From: Trichodelitschia bisporula
Lineage: Eukaryota > Ascomycota > Dothideomycetes > Phaeotrichales > Phaeotrichaceae
Length of the DNA: 64,000 nucleotides
Assembly: GCA_010356995.1 (NCBI GenBank)
Contig: ML996692.1
Span: 259,933-323,932 of the forward strand
Direction of reading: 5' to 3'
Under the pieces are notes generated by a model that saw nothing but the letters and a program-made list of their open reading frames with translations, was not told the origin of the DNA and did not search any database. Every line of letters begins with the position of its first letter. The stretch's first letter is position 1. Shown piece by piece: positions 32,704 to 42,000 of this stretch. A program made the translations under genes and the position numbers.

Positions 32704-33073
32704 TGGACTGTAAGGTCCATTGCTGGATGAATTCGAAAGGGTGCGTAGATTGAGCTGAACGGGCTAAGACAATCCAGAACCCAAAGTACTCCGTCAATCC
32801 ATCCAGGTATTGCGCCAGTCACGGCTCGCGGCAATGTGCCAAGCGCTTGAAGGGTAAACGCGAGCACTCGGGCCACGGCGGTAAGATCAAGTCGGTGGTC
32901 TCTGAGCTCTGGAAATCTTGACATGTTAGTAGAAACCAACATGAGCTTGGAGGGAAGGCTTACAATGCTGATGACTGAAGACGTCCACTTCTGAGTAGAC
33001 CGTTCCAGATGCCGAATAATACAGTGGATGCAACATGGACCGTTTGGACCCGAATCGGACTTGAAGCAGACAT
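32700..33073 (-). CDS. Hypothetical small two-exon protein next to the HET remnant
   Basis: Exon 1 (33073-32964) starts MSASSPIRVQTVHVASTVLF. A 47-nt intron (32963-32917, GTAAGC...TACTAAC...CAAG) has a perfect branch consensus and joins in frame to exon 2 (32916-32700), giving 108 residues (FPELRDHRLDLTAVARVLAF onward). The family is not recognised. It may be the surviving 5' end of a larger HET or NLR-type gene, because the HET remnant follows directly downstream in another frame. Confidence 0.35.
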
Positions 33074-33400
33074 GTTATTAAGTGGATGCCAACCGAAGTG
33101 CCACCCCGTGGACTGAGGATAGCGCAAAGAAAGGAAGTGACAGAAGCGGTGCGCGTTTAGCAACTTGTTGCTTGTGGTTCCAGGCTTGAACCGGCATGTT
33201 GCTGGTGGTTCCAGGCTTCAAACCGATCTTGGTGGAGAGGGATGAGTGATGTGATTGAGAGCTGAGGCAATGTTTTCTTTGAGAAGAGGGACTATCCACC
33301 CGACAGTGTAGCGGAAGTAGGGAAACCTTGGAGGAGAGGCAGACGTGGCTTCCGCTCGGGTGTTGAGGCCTACTAGGAGGATGAATGTGGTAGAGACTCG

Positions 33401-33464
33401 GAACCGTCAGCTTGCGATCATTCGAGAGATATGAACCGTCAGCTTGCGATCATTCGAGAGATAT
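33401..33464. repeat. Perfect 32-bp tandem duplication
   Basis: The unit starting GAACCGTCAGCTTGCGATCA and ending CGAGAGATAT occurs twice head to tail (33401-33432 and 33433-33464) without a mismatch, implying a recent duplication. Confidence 0.95.
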
Positions 33465-33486
33465 ATACCGTACCATACGTTTATTG

Positions 33487-33570
33487 AGAGGTGATCGAGA
33501 GATGATTGAGAAGTGATTGAGAGGTGGTGATTGAGAGGTGACTTGAGAGGTAATTTGAGAGGTGACGGGT
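33487..33570. repeat. Degenerate TTGAGAGGTGA tandem repeat
   Basis: About eight variable 9-12 bp units of the type TTGAGAGGTGA or TCGAGAGATGA follow the 32-bp duplication. The final G/A-rich word of the larger unit (TTCGAGAGATAT) resembles these short units, so the two repeats may share an origin. Confidence 0.8.
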
Positions 33571-34671
33571 AGAGAAGACGGCGGGAGATAGAGGTTAAAA
33601 GGACGTGGCATACGAGGTTCTGTCTCAAGAAGAAGGAACAAGTTGACCATGCGGACCTTCACTTCCTACAAGTCATCCGGAAGGAGCAAGCCTGTGAACT
33701 GTGAACCCTTTGGAAAACAACCGATGAGGCCGTCATGACCGACGGGCTGGCACTTACGAATCTGTTCCAACATGAGGAGCCTCCACAGGACGTATGGGTT
33801 TACCATCATTGAGTACCGTCTCAATGTCTTTTTGATCTGAAGTTCAAATGGAGGGCATTGCCTCCGATCTGCGGCTCTCTGATTTCATCGAGCGTGGCCA
33901 TGTTGGTATCTTAGTTCTAGGAGGCGTTGTAAGGGCCCGTTAGGGCTTTGTCCATCGCCGTTTTATGCCCATATCAAGTCCAAGGTTTGTCCGCTTCTCT
34001 GCGATGCTGATGAGATGTCAAGTCGAAGTTGAGCAATGCTCATTAATTAAGCAAGCGCAGATCATCGCCAACGTGACGTGCATGCCTGTCGCGCCGGCTA
34101 TTCAAGTTGGTGACGGTCGCACAGGGATGGTGTAGCCCCGAACCTCTCATTCCCTCCGCATCTTCATCACGTCACTCAGCCTTCAGCAAACAACCGCCCA
34201 AACAATCACCAAAACATGTTCCTCATGATCACAGGCTTCGTGCTTTGTATCCTCCTCGTCAAAGTGATGTCCCTCGGCTGCATCGCTCTCTACATGCTCG
34301 ACTCCTGAGATGTGAACCCACCGCATGAGGTCGGCATGAACGTGAGTTCACCCTCCCCCCCCCCCCCCCCCTCACACTAGCACAACGCACCCAAGCATCG
34401 ATGGCGACATCCGAGCCCAAATCCCACCCGATGTCCAATGCAAGCGTTGCTTATTATCGCACCCCGCTCCAATAGCCGACTAAAGAGACGCAGGTCGGCG
34501 GCCATTTAGCCGCGAGCACATCATTCGAGAAAAAGCAACCACCACGACGGCCCAGCACGCTTATGTACCTCTGGACGTCGTGGTTTGGACGTCACTCCAT
34601 CGACTCTTCCACCACCACCACTTTATTGACAAACGACACCACCGTCGCGAAACGGCGACACGATATACGCG
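33571..34671. other. Intergenic region upstream of the dioxygenase gene
   Basis: About 1.1 kb without a supported gene. There is a run of about 18 C at roughly 34350-34369. The last 150 bases before 34672 should be the promoter and 5' UTR of the dioxygenase gene. Confidence 0.4.
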
Positions 34672-36928
34672 ATGACGGCAACGAGCTCGCCAGCCACGTC
34701 GTCTTCCGACGAAGGCACCTTCACCTCCATCCCCGTGCTCTCCCTCGCGCAGGCCCGCGACCCAGCCACAAAGTCCGCATTCCTAACCGCACTCCGCGAC
34801 GCCCTACTCAACATCGGCTTCCTCTACCTCTCAGACACCGGCATCCCAGACGCCCTCTTCGACCAAGTATGCACCGAAACGCTCAACTTCTTCAACGAGA
34901 CCACCCTCCCGCTAGACGAGAAACTCAAAATCGAAATGAAGAACGAAAAGAGCTTCCTAGGCTGGAGCCGGGTGCGTTAATCTTTATATCTCTTCCCTAT
35001 GTTCTATTTCCTTGGCCCCTTCGTTTTGATTTCACTTTCACTACTGTCACTACTGTCACTGTCACCCGTCCCCGCTGTCAATACGTCAACCGACTCGCGC
35101 CCCTCCCCTCACTTACTCGCGCTGCATACCCTCCCTCCCCCGCCTTACTCGCCCCCCGCCCAAGCGCCCTTGGTCCCCTCCCCTCCACCCATTGCGCAGC
35201 ATACAGTGCATAGCATGCACTCCTCAATTTCTCTCCGTGGCGAACCGGCGCGCGGATCAGCGCTGCGTTCGCCCGTTTCTGCAAAGCATGCGCAGCTCAG
35301 GGGCGGCAACACTGCCGACGCGAGGGGCGGCTAGCGCGGCGTTGACGGCGAGGCCCTTGACCGCTGTCGCGCAGGCGGGAGCTGGCGATGGCGAATGCGA
35401 TTGCGTTCTATCATATCCTTGCGGCCCACGCGGCGGGCTTGGGCCTTGTTGGGAACCTTCTTCTTGGCCGCCTCGTGGTTGATAGGCAGCGCGGTGGCGG
35501 GCTAGATTGGCGACGCTGGTGGGCCGCGCGTTGATGCTGCTGTTGGTGCGGCACGGAGTGGCCGAAGGGGGGGTTCTGGAATTTGACTTTGAGACGTGGG
35601 GGGAGAGGGGTGGGGGGTCGTTGTTGGGGTGTAAGTTGGGTTTACGGTGGCGAGATGGTTTGTAAGATTGGGGGGTGGGTTTTGTTACCGGTCGTCAGTC
35701 AGCCTTGCGTGCGATTGTCGGTATGGTGATCATGGCTGAGGAAGCGGTTTGCTTCTGGGTTCTATGCCGATGGTTACGGTCTTGCTTTTTCTGCTGTTCA
35801 GCCTTGCTCGTACCCGGCCAGCCTTGGGCCTCGTTTTCTTTGCTTTCTCTTCGATCCACTCTTTCATTTTCAGCCTTGCTATTCTCCTTCCTATCTTCCT
35901 TCGATCTCTTTCATTTCAGTCTTGCTCTCATCTCCATCTTCAGCCTCGCCTCCACCCACCCACCAGCTAACCCCCGCAGCTCAACAACGAAACCACCGCC
36001 CACCGCCCCGATTACCGCGAACAACTCGACCTCAGCACTCCACAACCTCTCCCCACCCCAACAGATCCCCTGTACTGGAACCTCAAAGGCCCAAACCAAT
36101 GGCCCTCCCCCGCGCACCTCCCCTCCTTCCGCCCCGTCCTCGAGCAGTACATGTCCCTCATGTCCTCCCTCTCCACAACCTTCACCTCCCTCATCGCCGA
36201 AGCAATCTCCCTCCCCCCCACCGCCTTCGATTCCTTCTTCGACGCAAACCAGCAACACAAACTCAAAATCGTAAAATACCCGGAAGCACCCACCTCCTCT
36301 CTTAAACCAGAAGATCGCCAAGGTGTAGGCCCGCACAAAGACTCCATGCTCACGAGTTACCTCCTCCAAGCCTCCCCCCAACTTGGCCTCCAAGCGCAAA
36401 ACCGTGCCGGCGATTGGATTGATGTACCTCCCATCCCCCGTACCCTGGTGGTAGCTATCGGCCAAGGCCTCGAGGCACTGACCGCAGGCGTATGCGCCGC
36501 AACATCGCACCGCGTGCTCTCCCCCGCCAGAGGCTCCGGTCCGCGCTACTCCGTCCCCTTCTTCCAAGGCGTGTCCTACGATGCCCAGTTCGAAGCCGTC
36601 GAAGTACCGGCCCACGTACTGCAATTAAGGGATAGGTCGAGGGCGCGGGCGGGCAAAGACGACGTTGAGTTCACGTTCGTGAAGGGGCGGTGGGGACATT
36701 TGGGGGAGGCGACGCTGTGGAATCGGGTTAAGAGTCATCCGGATGTTGGGGAGCGATGGGTGAGTACCTCTGCTGTGTGTCGTGTGGGGGCAAAGGGCTA
36801 GTTCTAATGAGCGGTGCTAGTATCCGGAGCTGTTGGCGAAGATAAGGGAGACGCAGAAGGCGGAAGCTGAGGCGGCGAGTGCTGCTGCTGCTGCGCAGCC
36901 GGCGGCGGCGGCGGTGGTGGCTGCGTAA
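34672..36928 (+). CDS. 2-oxoglutarate/Fe(II)-dependent dioxygenase (isopenicillin N synthase-like)
   Basis: Three exons are inferred: 34672-34971, 35980-36759 and 36821-36928, giving 395 residues. Both junctions are phase 0, and the first joins FLGWSR to LNNETTAHRPDYREQ, which is the order seen in this family. The N-terminal DIOX_N part includes SIPVLSLAQA and LNIGFLYLSDTGIP. The 2OG-FeII domain has the iron ligands H-K-D near residue 218 (GVGPHKDSMLTSYLLQ) and a distal His in TSHRVLSP near 275, followed by the RYSVPFF 2OG-binding Arg/Ser. The first metal-binding triad is HKD rather than the commoner HTD. The tail is alanine-rich. Substrate is unknown. The first intron is 1008 nt, exceptional beside the 40-70 nt introns elsewhere. 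A solo-LTR-like copy begins 5 bp after the stop. Confidence 0.88.
34972..35979 (+). other. Unusually long intron (1008 nt) of the dioxygenase gene
   Basis: The donor is GTGCGT and the acceptor CCCCGCAG after a CAGCTAAC branch-like site. The last 170 bases are pyrimidine-rich and carry four similar TTCAGCCTTGCT-type words (near 35801, 35869, 35918 and 35938), each looking like a possible acceptor. There are short repeats of CACTACTGT near 35035-35060. No conserved protein segment is encoded in it. Confidence 0.75.
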
Positions 36929-36933
36929 GCCTT

Positions 36934-37164
36934 TGATGGGAGCACTGGTCTAACACGTTTACAACGGCAACTGTATATCCGTAAACTGAAGAATTGAAGT
37001 AGTAAGACGAGGAGAGGAAGAAGAATCAGAGACTTCTCAGGAACTTAAATACACTATGCCAAGTTATCCTCCTTTGCTCCTTCCCTCTATTCATGCGCTC
37101 ATTACATCATGCCCCCTAGTTCGCACCTTACTGACATAAGAATACTCATTCCATGTCCGCATCA
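36934..37164 (+). mobile_element. Solo-LTR-like repeat, copy B, with 5-bp target duplication GCCTT
   Basis: This 231-bp unit starts TGATGGGAGCA and ends CCGCATCA, giving TGATG...CATCA terminal inverted ends as in LTRs. It is flanked by the perfect direct repeat GCCTT (36929-36933 and 37165-37169). It shares ACTTAAATACACTATGCCAA and CTTACTGACATAAGAATACT-type blocks with the other copies. No retroelement body is attached. It sits directly behind the dioxygenase stop codon in the same orientation and so probably lies in that gene's 3' UTR. Confidence 0.82.
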
Positions 37165-37807
37165 GCCTTCGTGAACGAAACCCTAGCAAAGGAAGGCCAG
37201 CGGGACGAGGGTTGAACCGAACATTGTTACTTTCTCGCTCGCGCGAAATCTCAGCCGTAGTATGTAAGCGGGTCTTAGTTACAAGAAAAGCCAAATGCAT
37301 CCATAACAGCGTGCGTTCATTCGCTTGCTTTCAAACGTACACATCAGAAGCAGACCAAGGACCAAAAACACCGAATGATGAAAAGGTAGTCGCGAACAAT
37401 GGGGCCAACTTCTCTTCCCAGGCGATTAGCGGGAATCAAGGCCAACGAAGTGAAAACAAGCAAAACAACTCCATTCAAAACCCATTGCAAGGAAAAGAAG
37501 ACAAAGTCTACCCACCGCATCACATCATCCCCTCATCACCCTGGTGCCCTCCCTCCGCCTTCGCCGACCCATATGCCCAAAAGGATCATGTACAAGAAAA
37601 GACCATCTTCGCTCGCCATCGACCGTAACGCATCACCATCACCATCACCGATCCACCCCTTTTCCTCAACACCCATCGCGCCATGCCACACGCCATGCCC
37701 AGAACACCGCCTCCGCCAGGAGGTAAAGCAAGGAACCTCGTCATCGCAGCCGTATTACACCGTCCCACATCCCACACCAGCGCTTCACTCCCTCTTCATC
37801 ACCGCCC
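37165..37807. other. Spacer between repeat copy B and the bZIP gene
   Basis: These 643 bp should contain the 3' UTR of the minus-strand bZIP gene. Proline/histidine-rich frames on the plus strand are not supported. Confidence 0.4.
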
Positions 37808-39070
37808 TTAAACCCCCCCACCACCGCCCTGCATCCCAAACATCATCCCCTGCACCATCTCCCCCTCAAACCCCTGCCCCTGAAACCCTTCCGGCCCCCG
37901 CCCCGCAGACACAGGACTCGCATACCCCCCCGCACTCACCGCCGGATACATCATATGCTCGCCCGGCGGGAAGTGCATCCCATAAGGCTCGTACACGGGC
38001 GTATGCGGCACTGGAGAACTCGGGTGATCGGCTGGAGAACTAGCGGCGCTCTGGATGCCCAAAGCGTGTTGGTGGTGCAGGCCGGCGTGTTGAGCAGCGT
38101 GGTGCTGCGCGTGCCAGCGCATTGCCGGGCCCGGTGATGCGAGGCCCACTTCGCCTAGGCTGGGGGACCGGTCGGATGCGATGCTGGGCGAGTAGGCGGT
38201 TGGGCCGGGGGCGGACCATGCGTCGGCGGGCGTGAGTGGGGGAGGTGGGACGGAGCGGGGTGGGGCGGGTTGTTGGGGGGCGGGGGTTGCGAGGCGGAGG
38301 CGGCGGGGGGAGGGTGGTGGGGGAGGTGCTTCTGTGGGGATGCCTAGAGGGGTTAGTTGAGGGGTTCTGAGGGGAGGGCAAGGGGACGTACCATGGTCGT
38401 TTAGGGCCTTGAGGGCGTCGCGCAGGCGAGCGCGGAGCTGGGCGTTGTCCCGCTCTAGGTCTTCGGCGCGCTGGGCGAGGGGTGTGAGGTGGGCGATGCG
38501 GCGCTCGAGCTGCTCAATGTGGTCCTTGGTACGCTGGCGGATGGCTCGTTGAGCCTCGCGGTCGTTGGCACGCTTACGCTCGAGTTGCGCGGCAGTGAGG
38601 GTGGAGACGGAGCGGGTACCGGCGCGTGAAGGGCGACGCTTGGAGGTGGGCCCTGAGGTGGAGGATTTGGATGTCGTGCTCGAGGTTGAGGAGGCTGTGG
38701 TTGTTGTCGTGCTGATGGGGGTGAGGAGCGGCTTGGTGTGGCTCGACGGGGAGAACTTTTGCAGATACAACGGGGCGTGCGCGTGCATCGACGGGTCGGC
38801 CGACATGGCGTAGTAGGATGATGGGGATGGGGAGTAGTGGGGGAAGGACGAGGTTGGGAGTTGGACGGAAATCATGGGTGGGGTTGGAGGGAGCCTCGGA
38901 CGATGGCCCGGCGGGAATGTGGTTTGATTTTCGTTTAGGGGTGAGATGAGGTGGTTTGAAGCGGTGTTGCTATGCTGCTGATGCTGATGTTCTGGCGTTC
39001 CTTTGGCGGCCGAGAAGAGAGGTCCGTTGGTAGAGAAGAGAAGCGGGAGATTGAGCCTTTTCAGCCTCAC
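37808..39070 (-). CDS. bZIP transcription factor
   Basis: The frame of up to 420 codons contains a basic region RKRANDREAQRAIRQRTKDH followed by a leucine zipper (HIEQLERRIAHLTPLAQRAE, DLERDNAQLRARLRDALKAL). This subtype with N-D-R-E-A-Q-R-A-I-R is common in Pezizomycotina. The N-terminus is Ser/Thr/Pro-rich and the C-terminus is Pro/Gly/Met-rich. Translation may start at 39070 or, more conservatively, at the internal Met at 38875 (MISVQLPTSSFPHYSPSPSS). A 48-nt intron-like segment (38391-38344, GTACGT...CAACTAAC...CTCTAG) lies just after the zipper. It is a multiple of three without a stop, so both spliced and retained forms would be in frame. The target genes are unknown. Confidence 0.88.
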   Translation of the reverse strand: MRLKRLNLPLLFSTNGPLFSAAKGTPEHQHQQHSNTASNHLISPLNENQTTFPPGHRPRLPPTPPMISVQLPTSSFPHYSPSPSSYYAMSADPSMHAHAPLYLQKFSPSSHTKPLLTPISTTTTTASSTSSTTSKSSTSGPTSKRRPSRAGTRSVSTLTAAQLERKRANDREAQRAIRQRTKDHIEQLERRIAHLTPLAQRAEDLERDNAQLRARLRDALKALNDHGTSPCPPLRTPQLTPLGIPTEAPPPPPSPRRLRLATPAPQQPAPPRSVPPPPLTPADAWSAPGPTAYSPSIASDRSPSLGEVGLASPGPAMRWHAQHHAAQHAGLHHQHALGIQSAASSPADHPSSPVPHTPVYEPYGMHFPPGEHMMYPAVSAGGYASPVSAGRGPEGFQGQGFEGEMVQGMMFGMQGGGGGV

Positions 39071-42000
39071 AGTTGGAAAGATGGGGAAGCTGGTGGTTGG
39101 ATTGGATGAGTGGGGTGGGGGCCCGGTTAAAGTTTAAAGACGGGATTTAGGCTTGCGTGAGTGAGCTATGCTGAGGCGCGTTTCGAAGATCCGCAAAGTA
39201 CCCTCGGCCCTGAGCGTCATGCGCAGTTGCAAGAAAAGGCAGTCCACCCCCGGCTGTTGGACTGGTTAGCAACCCCTGGGGGAGATCACGTATCACACCT
39301 GGGAAGACGTACTGCTGAATGGGGAACCTGGAGAAAGCAGGTGCCTGGCCTGGTCTGAGCGAAGTGAGGGGTACCGTTGGAGACTTCGGGGGCGATTGTT
39401 TTGGTGGGTTCCGGTGCTCGTACTGGTGGGAGGGGGCAAGTGGGGTGATTGGGGAGGAGAAGGTGGTGTGTTAGAAGATATGGCCAGCAAAGGGATATGT
39501 CGATAGCAATACTACAACGGTAGAAGGGCAAGAGTATGTACAGAGCAGATGGCAGCAACAGAAAATATCAGGACGGGGGGCGCAAAAGGACTCGCGCAAG
39601 GCGAACCGGTGGCATAGGAAGCCTTTATTCCAGTCTGTAGATTCGTAGACCGCAACACACCCACACACCTACAGCTCGTGGAGACAAGGCGCGGCGACCG
39701 TGCATGCACAACATGGGATGTGGTGCCTGGCCTTGCTGAGCGTAGTCCGCGTTAGTCCGGGGACAGGGCCGACCTGACGACCTGGCGTTTTGGACTTTGG
39801 CTTTTTGCGTCTTGTTGCCTTCTTGTCCATGGCTTTTTGGCGATAGAAGTGGTCAAGGCTTTTGGAGGGGGGGAGAAGGTGGAGTGGTAGGCAGTGGAGA
39901 GGGACATGGGGGTAGGGAGGGTGCAGAGAAGGAGGCGTTCGGGGCCAGGGGCGGCGCAACGAAGCCCTGCAAGCCGCCCTCTAGTGAGCTTTTTACCTAC
40001 CAGGGTACATGATGGGGCAGTTGAGTGGTGGTATTTGTGGTAGATGGTCTGTGTACATGGTGGAGTAGGAGGGGGAAGGCTTCGAGGACCGGGGGGAGAC
40101 GACCAGCGACCAGGAATCCAGGGCCGACAAGGCAGGGAGTGGTCCAGTAGCGCAGTTTGTTGGCTAACGGCGCTGGGCCAGGGCCAGCGAGGAAGAGGTG
40201 AGAGGCTTGAGTGCCCCCCAGGAAGGTGTGAAGCTCGGAGCATCTCTGGCGGAGTGAGGAATGAGGAGCAAAACGCCATGCCCTAAGCTCGTCCCTAAGG
40301 TTGTTTTGACCTCCCTCTTCCTCTCGTGCCGTGCCGTTCCTATTCCTCTTACCCAACGACCTACAAGTCCAGAGCGGTGCTAACAGCGCAGTAAGAATAG
40401 GTCCATTATTGTCGTTTCTACGCCCTAGTTCTAGTGTTAGGATCGCTGGTCAGCGGGCAGATGTTCGCGCGTCAAGCCACGAGGTTGGCCATGGGTGGGA
40501 GAAGTGAGGGAGAGAGGTAGAGAGAGGATGAGCAAGGCGCGGTGTGAAGAGCTGCGGGGAAGGCGTTTCAGGATCAGCGTGGGTGTGGTGGAGGTGGAGG
40601 TGGAGGTGGAGGTGGAGGTGGATGATGGTGAAGGTGGTGAGGGAGGGTGGTAATGGAGGGTGGAGGTGGGGAAGACTCTCAAGCCTGAGGGTGGGTACCA
40701 GCCAAGGTACTTCCCACCCAACTCTTTTCTCATCACACCTTGACGTCTTCCCTCACGGTTGACGTCTCTTTCTTACGCGCGCAGATCACGGAAACAAAAC
40801 CATCGCACTGACGAAGTCTCGCCCAACTGCCTAGGAAGGAAGGCTTAGAGATCGAACCACGGAGCAAAGTGCGACGACGCCTCGCCTTTTCCCCCGCGAT
40901 TGCGACTCGAGCGAACCCAAGCAAAAAGCCAAAGAAGACGCAAAAAACCTTCTTCGCGTGTTCCAGAAACCTACCATCCAGAGGCCCCCTTCCCTTCTAT
41001 CCACTCGGCTCTCCGTACGAGTGAAGACGTTATTCGACCAGTCGTTGCCTTGCGCCAAAAGGAACCTCGCACGCCCACGTCTGGGGTCGTCGCATCGCAT
41101 CGCCGGTGGCGTTTTGCGAGGGAGGCTGGCTTGTGGATGCAGAAACGGAAACACTGCGAGCCACATGGATGCAAGCCCGACTTCGTCAGGCTTTCCCTTC
41201 GTCTGCGGTACTTGTTCTTCTTCGGCTTCTTCCTTCGTCTTCTGCGTGCGCCATGTGCGTGCACCATGCTGCTCCGCGCTATCTTCTGCCGCCTCTAGCG
41301 CAGACATGACGGCGGTGGGGAGGTTAGCGGAGGACGAATTGAAGAATGATAATTAGAAGAATGGACAGAACGAAGCCGTCGAACCTGAATCACCTCCAAG
41401 CTGTCGAGCGAACGCTTCCATTGGTGCCGAGGCACATCTCCTCGTATATGACGCAGATGAGTGGCTCCGGTTCTCCACTCCGAAAGCGAGAAACATTCTC
41501 CATCCACAACGGAAATCCCAATATGCTGGACCCTCACCTCAATTCCTAATCTCTATCCGCTCCACATCGATCCACCGACCCATAATTCTTCAAGCGATAA
41601 AGTTTGCACCCCGCAGCGCGGGTCCTCTGCTCCCTCAGCCGGGAGTATCATCGGCCGCATTTCACCGTCATTGGTTAGGGGGCGATAAAATTGTGCTCAT
41701 GTCCTGAGCCAAACGCTTTTGCTCCAGCTTTGCTAGCAGCACGCGCGAACGCCCAGGTGGCATAGCGTGGGCGCCCCGCATCAGCGTGGCTGATTGCGGG
41801 CCTCCACACGCTCCCTGGCGCATGAGCTGCGTGCTGGCCCCAGCGCCCTAGCCCCGGCCCCACGCATCCACATCCCCGCCGTTCGCGTGGCCTCGACTGA
41901 CGATTGACGTTTCGCACCCACCTCGAAACATGCGCGGCACCCTGCGCTGCACGCTGAAGAAACACGCCCGAGGCAGAAGGGTCGTAGGCACGCCTGCCAT

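Noticed and set aside
34350-34370. Run of about 18 C
   Set aside because: A simple homopolymer, possibly with length error. No functional reading is supported.
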